Below, one piece after another: positions 17,452 to 25,938 of a stretch of DNA of 64,000 bases (position 1 is the stretch's first letter; every line of letters begins with the position of its first letter). This stretch comes from UBA7672 sp965279205 (lineage in GTDB: Bacteria > Pseudomonadota > Alphaproteobacteria > Caulobacterales > Hyphomonadaceae): assembly GCA_965279205.1 (NCBI GenBank), contig OZ257144.1:1302001-1366000 (forward strand), given 5' to 3'. Made by a program: the position numbers and the translations under genes. The notes under the pieces were generated by a model. It did not search any database, was not told the DNA's origin, and worked only from the letters and a program-made list of their open reading frames with translations.

Positions 17452-17484
17452 AAGAAAGATCCTCGGGTCAAGCCCGAGGATGAC
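17452..17484. repeat. Dispersed palindrome, copy E (inverted)
   Basis: Inverted relative to copy D and 28 bases from it, so D and E form a BIME-like pair that could fold as one larger hairpin. Confidence 0.85.
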
Positions 17485-18027
17485 TCGTTGAGAGCATGCG
17501 CTCTCGTTCGCACGAGCCGGAATGCCCTGCGGGGTACTCTGGTTCTGGCCCTCGAAGGAGGGCCGGGGACGCGGGATGCCCCGCGTGATTGGGGTGACTG
17601 CTCGTGTGAGCAGCTACCGGTAGTGGAAAGAGAAACGCGTCATCCCGCGTCCCCGCGACCGTTGTGCGCCGGCCGGCTCACGGAGGCCACTTCGACCTCG
17701 TGGAGCCATAAAGCCGGCGGCGGAAAGGTCGGGCCGTTCCTGCCCGATCCCCTGTGCCGGACCGCCCGGACCGTTTCGGGTCCAGACGCCGTAACCTACT
17801 CCGCGCGTTGGCTGCAAAAACAGCATTCCGCCGGACCAGACCGCTCGATCGCATCGCCTCCGCGCCGTTTGAACATCGCGACTGCCCTCCATGCGGAGGC
17901 GATGGAGCGAGTATCCGTCAGGTCGCGGGGTGTGGGATAACTTCCGGCGCAAAATATTTTGACGCTTTCTCCGTCCTACGGATTTCCGGACCAGCGCCCT
18001 GAATCTGTTCGGAGCGGGCTGGAGTTG

Positions 18028-18150
18028 TCCAACACATTCTGGCGCCGGTGCCCGTGCACGGTCCTCGGCGGCTGGTTCAATGATGGTCTGTTGGAACTGC
18101 TCGATCTTCTCGCGATGCCGGGTGATCTGGTCTTCCAGCTTGGACGTGGT
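18028..18150 (-). pseudogene. Decayed duplicate of the small coiled-coil gene
   Basis: Translation of this stretch gives SKLEDQITRHREKIEQFQQT, matching SNKLENDIAWHREQIARFQA of the intact gene at 17088 (K-L-E, I, HRE, I, FQ conserved). The frame then runs into unrelated Arg/Pro-rich sequence and the second helix of the intact protein is missing; no ATG is found at the matching start. I read this as a truncated copy, not a working gene. Confidence 0.6.
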
Positions 18151-18207
18151 GCGGACGCGGAGCGCGCCCGGGAGCGAGTGGGCGCTCGTTGGCAATGACC
18201 AATGCAG

Positions 18208-18846
18208 CTATGAAGCTTCGCATTCCTCCGTGAATGCAACGCCGCCGATCTCTTTCGTGCCGAAGACCTTGTAGGCCATGTCGCTGAACAAAAAGAGGAA
18301 CCCCAAACAGGCGACCGGATAGATGATCACAATCGCCAAGAACGTCTTACTGTTTGAAGCTACCCGTTGGCGAAGAGATTCAAGCTTCGCGGCAATCGCT
18401 TCGTTTTCATCAATTCCGGCATAACCGTCCAAGCCGCGTCGCTGAACACCGAGCACGTGGGCGGTCCATAGAAGGAAAACCCATGGGATCAAATAGAAGG
18501 CTATCGTGAAGAGGATCGAGCTGCGCTTCGTGCGAAGCCCCGCGCTGACTGAATAGGGAATCCCGCTGGTGACCAACGAGTATCCGTTTAGCATCACGCC
18601 AAATGAACCAGTGAGCAGCAGGTAGTGCTGCAGAAAATGTGGAACCGAAAACGGAACCCATGCGAAGAGCAGGGCGCGTAGCTGTTGGTAAGTGGCGACA
18701 ATCTTATCGAGATCTAGGAAGCATCGCCAATCGACAACGGCGTCGGCTATTCCAGAAACGCTGAGAAGATTGAGCCCGCTCGCAGCCACGAAGCCGGCGA
18801 TCCAAGACGCTCGCTTGATCGCGTTGACTTGAGCTTCGGCCGGCAC
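18208..18846 (-). CDS. Integral membrane protein divergent from ParA-like ATPase
   Basis: 212 residues from a GTG at 18846 that follows AAGGGGGG. Four membrane segments are visible: about 15-35, a long hydrophobic stretch near 55-90, one with YLIPWVFLLWTAHVLG, and one with LAIVIIYPVACLGFLFLF. The loop between helices 3 and 4 is charged and contains ENEAIAAKLESLRQRV. Base composition is lower in GC than the window average. Family not recognised. Its divergent arrangement with the ParA-like gene suggests linked regulation. Confidence 0.7.
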   Translation of the reverse strand: MPAEAQVNAIKRASWIAGFVAASGLNLLSVSGIADAVVDWRCFLDLDKIVATYQQLRALLFAWVPFSVPHFLQHYLLLTGSFGVMLNGYSLVTSGIPYSVSAGLRTKRSSILFTIAFYLIPWVFLLWTAHVLGVQRRGLDGYAGIDENEAIAAKLESLRQRVASNSKTFLAIVIIYPVACLGFLFLFSDMAYKVFGTKEIGGVAFTEECEAS

Positions 18847-18855
18847 GTCGCCCCC

Positions 18856-18877
18856 CTTTCGCGCTAGCTAGCGAAAG
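18856..18877. promoter_or_regulatory. Inverted repeat in divergent intergenic region (possible operator)
   Basis: CTTTCGC at 18856-18862 pairs with GCGAAAG at 18871-18877 around GCTAGCTA, itself containing the palindrome GCTAGC. It lies 10 bases upstream of the membrane-protein GTG and overlaps its purine-rich leader, so it could be an operator or a 5' hairpin. No regulator is identified. Confidence 0.4.
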
Positions 18878-18931
18878 CCCCACTCCACATATACGTTCAG
18901 ATACCTTCACACTGTCAACAATGGGACTGGG

Positions 18932-19822
18932 ATGGGGACAGCAGCAAAGACGTTGCGGCAAGGCCGCACGCTCGCCATCGCCAACATGAAGGGAGGAGTC
19001 GGAAAGACAACTCTTTCGATCATGATCGCGGAAGGGCTTAGCGCGCTCGCAAAGAAGCGAGTGCTCGTGCTCGATTTGGACGCTCAAGGTAGCCTTTCCT
19101 ACGCACTGATGGGTAAAGCGCGCTATGAGAAGTGCCTTGCCGAGAACCGACTTCTTTCACGGTTCTTCCAAGGCAAAGCCGACAAGAAGAACGTGAACCT
19201 ATCGGCGTGCATCTTCGAAGGTGCCTCGCTTCTTCCCGAGTGCGCAAGCGTCAATTTAGCTCCTTCTGATCTGCAGTTGCAGCTTGTTGAGCGTCAAGCA
19301 ATCAGCCAGCTCGCGAAGTTGTCTCTGGACAACCTGTGGAAGGACGCGCCTGAGGCAACCACGGCTGCCTGGCTTCGCGCAGAGATTAGCAAACTCCGAG
19401 AACGCTACGATTGGATCATTTTTGATTGCCCGCCGGGGATTTCAATTTTCGCCTATGCGGGGATCGCATGTAGCGACGCGATCCTGATGCCTATGACCCC
19501 CGACTTTCTTTCGATGCAGGCAATACGAACGATGGTGGAGAGATTTCTTCCCCAGCTCGCTGCCAATCATCAGCCGAAGCGAAAGCTTACAATTCTCAAC
19601 AAGTGTCGCGCCAACGTTTCAGCAGTTGGCGAGTATAGAAAAATTCTAATCGAAGAGAGCAAGAAGCCGAAGTGGGGTGTCGAATTCATACCGGTCGAGT
19701 TGCCATTGCGAGAGCAAATTGCCCAAGCAGCCGATGCTGATGACGATCGCCGGTGGGACCGCTTCAAGGAGAAATTCGATGAGGAAGATTGTCGGGCTAT
19801 TCTAGAGTATCTTGAGAACTAG
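18932..19822 (+). CDS. ParA/MinD-type P-loop ATPase
   Basis: 296 residues. Deviant Walker A is NMKGGVGKTTLS near residues 18-29, walker A' is VLVLDLDAQGSLSYAL, and Walker B region is WIIFDCPPGISIFAY, followed by a loop ILMPMTPDFLSMQAI, all ParA/Soj-like. No partner parB gene or parS-like repeat is visible nearby, so it is not a standard chromosome-partition locus. It is followed 7 bases later by a small gene and lies divergent from a membrane protein. Codon use is less GC-rich than in neighbouring housekeeping genes, suggesting acquisition. Confidence 0.88.
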   Translation: MGTAAKTLRQGRTLAIANMKGGVGKTTLSIMIAEGLSALAKKRVLVLDLDAQGSLSYALMGKARYEKCLAENRLLSRFFQGKADKKNVNLSACIFEGASLLPECASVNLAPSDLQLQLVERQAISQLAKLSLDNLWKDAPEATTAAWLRAEISKLRERYDWIIFDCPPGISIFAYAGIACSDAILMPMTPDFLSMQAIRTMVERFLPQLAANHQPKRKLTILNKCRANVSAVGEYRKILIEESKKPKWGVEFIPVELPLREQIAQAADADDDRRWDRFKEKFDEEDCRAILEYLEN

Positions 19823-19829
19823 GCATCAA

Positions 19830-20165
19830 ATGCGTGACCTGCACTCCCTCTTTCACAAAGTGTTAGCCCAAGCAGCATCCAATCGAGCCTTCGAACGAAA
19901 GGCTCGATCCGTGCTTATTAATCTCTTGGAAACCGATGGAAATGCGTCGGAAGAGTTGCTCCAAGGAGCGCTCACGCGATTTGATATTACTTCGTTCGTT
20001 GACCGGCACGGCTTGCTTGCGTTGCGAGACTATCTCGAAAGATTCTCCGCCGACGATTTGCGAACCTACGTGCGAGAAGAAAAACTCTCCGCGTCGGGTG
20101 TTTCGAAATTGGCAAAAGCTCAAGTCATCAATCGGATCGTGATGGCTGTCCGCAGAGCCGCCTAG
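19830..20165 (+). CDS. Small helical protein downstream of ParA-like ATPase
   Basis: 111 residues, all-helical in appearance, no signal or membrane segment. The C-terminus (LSASGVSKLAKAQVINRIVM) resembles the helix-turn-helix spacing of SAP-like DNA-binding motifs, but this is weak. ATG at 19830, 7 bases after the ParA-like stop, is taken as the start; an in-frame TTG at 19812 would overlap that gene. Ends one base from the UvrD gene. It could be the partner (adaptor or DNA-binding factor) of the ATPase. Confidence 0.65.
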   Translation: MRDLHSLFHKVLAQAASNRAFERKARSVLINLLETDGNASEELLQGALTRFDITSFVDRHGLLALRDYLERFSADDLRTYVREEKLSASGVSKLAKAQVINRIVMAVRRAA

Positions 20166-20166
20166 C

Positions 20167-22884
20167 TCAAACCCGCTTCACAAAGCTCTCGACTACCTTC
20201 TTCACGCCGGCTTTCTCGAAGTCGACGGTGAGCTTGGCGCCTTCGATGTTGACGACGCGGCCGTAGCCGAACTTGTCGTGGAAGATGCGCTGGCCGAGCT
20301 GGACGCCGCCGGAGGCCGCGGGGTCGGAGGAGGCGAGCATGTCGCCGGGCGTGCGGCCGCGCTGGAGCGGGCGGCCATCTGAATCCTCTGTGCGGAAGGC
20401 GCGGCCTTCGATGTCGGGCGGGCGGGGCGTCGAGCGGCCAGCGGTGGCCTGCTGCGCGCGGCGCCAGCCTGGAGTGTCGTAGCCGCCGCGTGGGCCGCCC
20501 TCGCTGAACGATCCGCCCTGCGGGCGGCCCCCTCCGTCTCGCAATCCTTCGGATCGCGATCCACCTCCCCCGCCTTTGGCGGTGGAGGACTGGCCGGCGC
20601 CGGGCGCGTCCCAGCGTGACTGGAACGCGTTGGTCTCGCCGCCGTAGAAGCCGCCGCCGGGGGCGACGTAGCCGGTCTCGCTGACGGCATCGACGTGTTT
20701 CGCGGGGAGTTCGTCGACAAAGCGGCTGGGGAGGACGGACGTCCAGCGGCCGTAGATCTGGCGGTTGGCGGCGAAGGAGATGTAGGCGCGCTCGCGGGCG
20801 CGCGTGATGCCGACGTAGGCAAGGCGGCGTTCTTCCTCGAGGCCCTTGGCGCCTTGCTCATCGAGCGAACGCCGAGAAGGGAAGACTTCCTCTTCCCAGC
20901 CGGGGAGGAAGACCATCGGCCATTCGAGGCCCTTGGCGGAGTGCAGGGTGAGGATCTGCACCTGGTCTTCGCTGTTCGAGCCTTCGGCATTGTCCATCAC
21001 GAGTTCGACGTGCTCGAGGAAGGCGTTGAGCGTGTCGAACTGGCCCATGGCGCGGACGAGTTCCTTCAGGTTGTCGAGGCGGGTCTGCGACTGTGGGGAT
21101 TTGTCGGCCTGGAGCATGTCGGTGTAGCCGGACTCCTCCAGGATGATTTCCAGCAGGCGCGGGTGTTCGGTGACCGGCTCGCCGTCGCGGATGGCGTACA
21201 TGGCGCGCCAGCGTTCCATGTCGAGGATGAAGCGGCGGACGCCGGTCTTGGCGGGGCCGCGGATTTCCTCGCCGCGGATCATCATGTCGGCGGCGCGGGT
21301 GAGGTAGGTGTTCAGCCCGCGGGCAGCGACGTGCATCTTCTGGATGGTGGTGTCGCCGACGCCACGCTTGGGCTGGTTGACGACGCGCTCGAAGGCGAGG
21401 TCGTCGGCTTCGGAGCGGATGAGGCGGAGATAGGCCATGGCGTCGCGGATCTCGGCGCGCTCGAAGAAGCGCGGGCCGCCGATGACGCGATAGGGCGTGC
21501 CGGTGGTGATGAAGCGCTCCTCGAAGGCGCGCATCTGCCATGAGGCGCGGACGAGGACGGCGCATGAGTCATAGCGGCGGCCGGATTGTTTCCACGAGGT
21601 GATGTCGTCTGAGATGAGGCGGGCTTCCTGCTCGCCATCCCAGACGCCGCGCACCTTCACGAGGTCGCCTTCGCCGGCGTCGGTGCGCAGCGTCTTGCCG
21701 AGGCGGGAGGTGTTCTGCGCGATGACGTGGGAGGCAGCGGCGAGGATGTGGGCGGTGGAGCGGTAGTTCTGTTCGAGGCGGATGACTTTCGCGCCGGGGA
21801 AGTCGCGCTCGAAGCGGAGGATGTTGTCGACCTCCGCGCCGCGCCAGCCATAGATCGACTGGTCGTCATCACCGACGCAGCAGATGTTGTTGTGGCCCTG
21901 GGCCAGCAGGCGCAGCCAGAGATACTGGGCGACGTTGGTGTCCTGGTATTCGTCGACGAGAAGATATTTGAACTTGGCGTGGTAGTCGGCGAGCACTTCG
22001 GGGTGTTCGGTGAAGATGCGGATGGTGTGGAGCAGCAGGTCTCCGAAATCGACCGCGTTGAGGGTGGCGAGGCGGGACTGGTAGATCTCGTAGAGCTTCT
22101 TGCCCTTGCCTTCGGCGAACTGGCGGCTCTCGTCCTGCGGAAGCTTCTCCGGCCAGATGGCGCGGTTCTTCCAGCCGTCGATGAGAGAGGCGAGATAGCG
22201 CGGCGTCCAGCGTTTCTGGTCGATGTTCTCGGCGTCGAGGATCTGGCGGATCAGGCGCAGCTGGTCGTCGGTGTCGAGCACGGTGAAGCCGGACTTCAGC
22301 TTGGCCAGCTCGGCATGGCGGCGGAGGATCTGGGCCGAGACAGAGTGGAACGTGCCGAACCAGCGCAGGCCTTCGCCCTCGGGTCCGACCAGGGCCAGCG
22401 TGCGCTCACGCATCTCGCGGGCCGCCTTGTTGGTGAAGGTGACGACAAGCATCTGCGATGGCCACGCCTTGCGCTGGGCGAGGATGTGGGCGACGCGCGT
22501 GGTCAGCACCCGCGTTTTGCCCGTGCCGGCGCCGGCGAGCACCAGCAGTGGCCCCTCGGTCGAGATGACGGCCTCGCGCTGTTCGGCGTTGAGGCCCTTC
22601 AGGTAGTCGGCATTGGGATCGGCCGCCTGCTGCTGCCGAGCGGCGGCGCGCTGGGAGATGGAGCGGGTGTCGATTTCGAGTTCGAGTTCGGGCTCGGCGC
22701 GATGGCTCTCCTCGGGCAGGGGCGGCTCTTCCTCGTCCGGCAGATGGTAGAAGGACAGAGGCGGCGCGCCGCCTTCCGGAATCGGCGTGTCGTCGTCCGA
22801 ACCGGGCTCGCGACCGGCTGGTTCGTCGTCAGGGAACGGAATGTCCATTCCAGTCTGGTCTGGGGGATCGCGTGAATCGCTCAT
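20167..22884 (-). CDS. uvrD: UvrD/PcrA-type SF1A DNA helicase
   Basis: 905 residues. Walker A is AGAGTGKT at 117-124, motif II VDEYQDTN, motif III DDQSIYGWRGA, motif IV EQNYRST, motif V TLHSAKGLEW and motif VI VGITRARE are all in order. A PcrA/UvrD C-terminal Tudor-like domain ends the protein (FHDKFGYGRVVNIEG). It has an unusual 80-residue acidic Pro/Glu-rich N-terminal extension and a Gly/Ser/Arg-rich low-complexity linker before the C-terminal domain. 3'-5' helicase for nucleotide excision and mismatch repair. Confidence 0.95.
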   Translation of the reverse strand: MSDSRDPPDQTGMDIPFPDDEPAGREPGSDDDTPIPEGGAPPLSFYHLPDEEEPPLPEESHRAEPELELEIDTRSISQRAAARQQQAADPNADYLKGLNAEQREAVISTEGPLLVLAGAGTGKTRVLTTRVAHILAQRKAWPSQMLVVTFTNKAAREMRERTLALVGPEGEGLRWFGTFHSVSAQILRRHAELAKLKSGFTVLDTDDQLRLIRQILDAENIDQKRWTPRYLASLIDGWKNRAIWPEKLPQDESRQFAEGKGKKLYEIYQSRLATLNAVDFGDLLLHTIRIFTEHPEVLADYHAKFKYLLVDEYQDTNVAQYLWLRLLAQGHNNICCVGDDDQSIYGWRGAEVDNILRFERDFPGAKVIRLEQNYRSTAHILAAASHVIAQNTSRLGKTLRTDAGEGDLVKVRGVWDGEQEARLISDDITSWKQSGRRYDSCAVLVRASWQMRAFEERFITTGTPYRVIGGPRFFERAEIRDAMAYLRLIRSEADDLAFERVVNQPKRGVGDTTIQKMHVAARGLNTYLTRAADMMIRGEEIRGPAKTGVRRFILDMERWRAMYAIRDGEPVTEHPRLLEIILEESGYTDMLQADKSPQSQTRLDNLKELVRAMGQFDTLNAFLEHVELVMDNAEGSNSEDQVQILTLHSAKGLEWPMVFLPGWEEEVFPSRRSLDEQGAKGLEEERRLAYVGITRARERAYISFAANRQIYGRWTSVLPSRFVDELPAKHVDAVSETGYVAPGGGFYGGETNAFQSRWDAPGAGQSSTAKGGGGGSRSEGLRDGGGRPQGGSFSEGGPRGGYDTPGWRRAQQATAGRSTPRPPDIEGRAFRTEDSDGRPLQRGRTPGDMLASSDPAASGGVQLGQRIFHDKFGYGRVVNIEGAKLTVDFEKAGVKKVVESFVKRV

Positions 22885-23083
22885 TCCGCGCTGATCTGGC
22901 TGGGGTTTTCCCTTTGCGCAAGGCCATCGGCGCAGGACCTTGATTCACGCTGTGTTCTCCACAGACAAAGTGCGAGCTTCTCACCAGTCAGTGATGCGAC
23001 GTGCGCTTGCTGGGTTGGCGCCACCGGTCCAGCTTCCGCGCCGGGAACGGACGCTTCAGAACGTCATCCAAGGGAGAGAGTGC

Positions 23084-23791
23084 ATGAAACGGTTTGTGGC
23101 GCTTGCGGCGCTGGCCATCGGTATCGGCGCGGGCGCGGCGCATGCGCAGAAGGTGGCTGATCTCGGCATGGCGGGGATGGATTCTGCCTCGGGCAAGGCG
23201 CCGAAGCAGGCAGTGATCTTCTTCCACGGCTACACGCAGACTGGCATCGCGATGAAGCCGCTGGCCGACACGATGGCGAAGCGCCTGCCGGACGCGGTGT
23301 TCATCTTCAACAATGGTCCGCTGACGCAGGGCAACGGCAATTCCTGGTACGTGCTGCGCGGCGAGGATCCGGACAACACCAAGGGCGCGGTGAAGAAGCT
23401 GGCGGTCGATACCGTCACGAAGGTGTCCGAGGGGCTTAAGATCCCGCGCGACCAGATCGTGGTGGTCGGCTTCAGCCAGGGCGGCGGCGTGGCGTTCGAC
23501 GCCGGCTCGTGCTCGAGCCCGGATGTGAAGGCGATCGTGTCGCTGGCGGGCATCCTCGCCAATGGCGACTGCAAGACGGAAGCGGGCGGCAAGGCGGCAT
23601 CGGTGCTGATCGTGCACAACGACAATGATCCGACCGTGAAGGCCGATCGCATCCAGGCCTTCCAGGACCAGCTGAAGGCCGACGGCTATGACTCGAAGCT
23701 TGAGACGGTCGCCGGCGCGTCGCACTGGCCGGCGCCAGAAGGACTGATCAAGGCTCAAGACTTCATCGTCGCCCAGCTCGGCGGCAAGTAG
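23084..23791 (+). CDS. Secreted carboxylesterase/phospholipase-family alpha/beta hydrolase
   Basis: 235 residues from ATG 23084, which follows AAGGGAGAGAG and begins a signal peptide (KRFVALAALAIGIGAGAAHA). The catalytic triad is visible: Ser in GFSQGG, Asp in NDNDPT and His in SHWPAPEG, in the order expected for YpfH/carboxylesterase-2 enzymes. The oxyanion region is FFHGYTQTG. A periplasmic esterase acting on short acyl esters is likely, exact substrate unknown. Confidence 0.88.
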   Translation: MKRFVALAALAIGIGAGAAHAQKVADLGMAGMDSASGKAPKQAVIFFHGYTQTGIAMKPLADTMAKRLPDAVFIFNNGPLTQGNGNSWYVLRGEDPDNTKGAVKKLAVDTVTKVSEGLKIPRDQIVVVGFSQGGGVAFDAGSCSSPDVKAIVSLAGILANGDCKTEAGGKAASVLIVHNDNDPTVKADRIQAFQDQLKADGYDSKLETVAGASHWPAPEGLIKAQDFIVAQLGGK

Positions 23792-23800
23792 CCCCGCTTC

Positions 23801-24211
23801 TCAGGAGCCCGGCGTGCGGTGGATGGCGCCGGTTGGCCAGCTTCCGGGTTCCACGCGGCGTATGCCGGGCTGCTGGATGTCTTCCAGGTAGGCAACGAAG
23901 TCCTTCGCTTCTTCGGTCGTTAAGCGGGCCTCCGGCATATCGGGGTTGCCTGTCATCAGGCCGGCGACCAGCGCGTCCGCAAGGGCCGCGACGGGGTAAA
24001 TGTCCGACAGGCTGCGGAAAGGCGGCGCGTCGCTGTGCGCGCTTTGACCGAAGCGGTCGACAGCGTGGCAGCTGGCGCAGAGCCGGTATGCCGCGGCCTG
24101 GCCGCGGGCTACGGACATGCGGTTGGAAGAAGCCGAAGTTGAATCCGGCGAGGAAACACACGCAGCAAGCCCCAGGGCGAGCATCGGCAGAAAGAGGCGG
24201 CTGGCTCGCAC
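23801..24211 (-). CDS. Monohaem c-type lipo-cytochrome (paralogue 1)
   Basis: 136 residues from a GTG at 24211 preceded by GGAGAAATATC. Lipobox LAAC gives a lipid-modified Cys at 18. Haem motif CASCH at 45-49 and a Met ligand in NPDMPE, a small class I cytochrome c. It matches the cytochrome at 26864 (H-x-x-D-x-x-PF-x-L-x-YPV, EALV-GLM-G-PDMPE). Next to sulfur-oxidation-related genes, it may accept electrons from sulfide or persulfide metabolism. Confidence 0.88.
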   Translation of the reverse strand: MRASRLFLPMLALGLAACVSSPDSTSASSNRMSVARGQAAAYRLCASCHAVDRFGQSAHSDAPPFRSLSDIYPVAALADALVAGLMTGNPDMPEARLTTEEAKDFVAYLEDIQQPGIRRVEPGSWPTGAIHRTPGS

Positions 24212-24275
24212 GATATTTCTCCATCCAACGGACTTTCCTTATCCGAAGGAAGAAGCGTCTGGCGTTTGATCCAGG

Positions 24276-25046
24276 TCAGCCTGCCAGCGCACGCCAAGCG
24301 ACGTAGGCGGCGACCATGAGGATCATGCCTGCAAACAGCCGGCGGGCGAGGGGCGCCTGTGCGGCGAGGCGCTTCGCCACGATCAGTCCGAGAAGTCCTC
24401 CAACGACGCCGCCTGCGAGCAGGAGGCCGGCGAGGCGCCAGTCGACCAGCCCTGACAGTGCATAGTTGGCCGAGGTGGCGGCGCCGAACAGCGCCACGGA
24501 AAGCAGCGAGGAGGCTGTCGCATTTGCCATCGTCATGCCGGTCGCCAGCATCAGTCCGGGCACGATCAGAAAGCCGCCCCCTATGCCGAAGAAGCCGGCC
24601 GCCAATCCGGTCAACAGGCCGAGCGGCGCCAGGCGCGCCACCAGCTTCATGTTGATGTGAACATCCGGGTTACCCTCGCTCGCAGGCTTCCGGAACATCG
24701 AGAGGCCGATAGCCGCCATGGCGATGGCGAAGGCCAGAAGCAGGTGTTGGCCGCTGATCAGCTTGGCAAGACTGGAGCCGGCAAAGGATCCGGCAAGGCC
24801 GGCGAGCGCAAAAACGGTCGCACACGGCCATTTGATCCGTCCGCCGCGCCAGTGGCCGGCAAGATTGAAGGCAGCGTTGGCGGCAACAGCTGCGCTCGCG
24901 GTGCCTACAGCGACATGCGCATCGGTAACGCCGCCGAGATACAGCAGAACCGGCGCCGCCAGAACCGAACCTCCACCGCCGAAGACAGCGAGCAGGAGGC
25001 CGACTACGGCGCCTCCGAGGACAACTGCGATGGCAGGATCGGTCAT
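24276..25046 (-). CDS. TauE/SafE-family sulfite/anion exporter
   Basis: About 256 residues (ATG at 25046 or 25049) with 7-8 membrane helices and Gly-rich kinks (GGAVVGLLLAVFGGGGSVLA, GLAAGFFGIGGGFLIVPG), the pattern of TauE/SafE (PF01925). This family exports sulfite or sulfoacetate-type anions. In the sulfide module this fits removal of sulfite made by the persulfide dioxygenase. The gene starts 22 bases after the rhodanese stop, so they are probably co-transcribed from the BigR promoter. Confidence 0.88.
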   Translation of the reverse strand: MTDPAIAVVLGGAVVGLLLAVFGGGGSVLAAPVLLYLGGVTDAHVAVGTASAAVAANAAFNLAGHWRGGRIKWPCATVFALAGLAGSFAGSSLAKLISGQHLLLAFAIAMAAIGLSMFRKPASEGNPDVHINMKLVARLAPLGLLTGLAAGFFGIGGGFLIVPGLMLATGMTMANATASSLLSVALFGAATSANYALSGLVDWRLAGLLLAGGVVGGLLGLIVAKRLAAQAPLARRLFAGMILMVAAYVAWRALAG

Positions 25047-25068
25047 CATGATTCTGGTCTTTGCCCGA

Positions 25069-25596
25069 TCAGGCTGTGCGGCGATTCCATGGAGCAGCCG
25101 CAAGCGCCCTGGCCATTCCGCACCAGCCCGTGATCCCGGCCTGGAAGAGGCCAAGCCCCACCACGCCAGACAAGGCGACAAAAGCCGGATGAACCACGGC
25201 CGCGAGGATCGCGCCCGCCAGCACCAGCGCGCCGGCTGTGATCTGGACCTGCCTTTGGATTTCCATTGGCGCTCTGGCGTCAGTCTTCACGGGCAGGCCG
25301 ACCTTCTTCCAGGCGTCGAGCCCGCCCTCCAGACTGAAGGCGTCGCCATGGACGTGGCTTGCCAGCGTGGCGCAGTTCGTCTGTGTGCGCATGCCGGAGC
25401 GGCAGTGGAAGGCGATGTTGCCGTGCGGCTCAAGATCGATGCCGCCGGCGGCAACTCTCGACATCGGCAACGACAGGGCGCCGGCAATGTGTTCGCGCGC
25501 GAACTCGTCGGCCTCCCGGATGTCGACGAGCGTGAGTTCGCCGCGCTTCAGACGATCCGCAAGAGTGATGGGGTCGATGGGCTTCAGGGCAGTCAT
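25069..25596 (-). CDS. Rhodanese domain fused to DUF2892-type membrane tail
   Basis: 175 residues. The rhodanese domain (1-110) has the active Cys65 in HCRSGMRT, and two membrane helices follow in the C-terminal DUF2892 region (ITAGALVLAGAILAAVVHPA and the next). This YgaP-like layout places a sulfurtransferase at the inner membrane. Its ATGA start overlaps the end of the ArsR-type regulator, showing translational coupling. It would move sulfane sulfur among thiols in the sulfide module. Confidence 0.9.
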   Translation of the reverse strand: MTALKPIDPITLADRLKRGELTLVDIREADEFAREHIAGALSLPMSRVAAGGIDLEPHGNIAFHCRSGMRTQTNCATLASHVHGDAFSLEGGLDAWKKVGLPVKTDARAPMEIQRQVQITAGALVLAGAILAAVVHPAFVALSGVVGLGLFQAGITGWCGMARALAAAPWNRRTA

Positions 25597-25931
25597 GTCC
25601 GTCTCTTTCGTTGAGGCTTGTCCGGGCAGAAGATGCTGGCGAGCGTTTCGATGATCCTGACCGCAGCCGGATCGGCAATGCGATACCAGATCGATTGCCC
25701 GTCGCGCCGCGTTGCGACGACGCCAGACTCGCGCAGCACCGCGAGATGCTGGGACAGCGCGGACTGGGAAAGTCCGAGCGGTTCCTGCAGCTCGCCGGCT
25801 GGAAGCTCGCCGCCGCCGAGCTGGCACAGGATCATCAACCGCTTCTCGTTTCCGAGCGTGCGGAGGAGGCCAGCGGCCTTGCCGGCGCTGGCTTCGAAGT
25901 CGGCGAGGGAGAACGTCTTCAGGTTCATCAT
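25593..25931 (-). CDS. BigR/SqrR-type persulfide-sensing ArsR-family repressor
   Basis: 112 residues, a winged-helix ArsR fold with the recognition helix near LSQSALSQHLAVLRESG (residues 54-70). Cys36 (MILCQLGG) and Cys102 (IFCPDKP) sit at the positions that form a tetrasulfide in BigR/SqrR, and the metal ligands of classic ArsR (CxC) are absent. It is divergent from the persulfide dioxygenase over a palindrome centred at 25958. It should release DNA when persulfides accumulate, turning on both gene arms. Confidence 0.9.
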   Translation of the reverse strand: MMNLKTFSLADFEASAGKAAGLLRTLGNEKRLMILCQLGGGELPAGELQEPLGLSQSALSQHLAVLRESGVVATRRDGQSIWYRIADPAAVRIIETLASIFCPDKPQRKRRT

Positions 25932-25938
25932 GGAGGCA

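Larger units (their letters stand above)
17325..18207. other. 883-bp stretch without an intact gene
   Basis: Holds palindrome copies D and E and a remnant of a duplicate of the small coiled-coil gene. Between about 17485 and 18027 I see no convincing gene: the minus strand is open across much of it, but the translation is Arg/Pro-rich and lacks any domain, and it reads through from the gene remnant. The region borders the lower-GC ParA islet. Confidence 0.6.

Noticed and set aside
18932..19822. Chromosome partition parAB locus.
   Set aside because: No parB-like gene and no parS-like palindromes are near; the downstream gene is unrelated to ParB.
21727..22875. A 382-codon open frame opposite uvrD.
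   Set aside because: All helicase motifs lie in order on the minus strand; the plus frame is Gly/Val/Glu-rich shadow.
23044..23065. GGAAC ... CGTC ahead of the secreted esterase gene, resembling the ECF promoters.
   Set aside because: The spacer is 13 bases, not 16, and it lies only 19 bases from the start codon.
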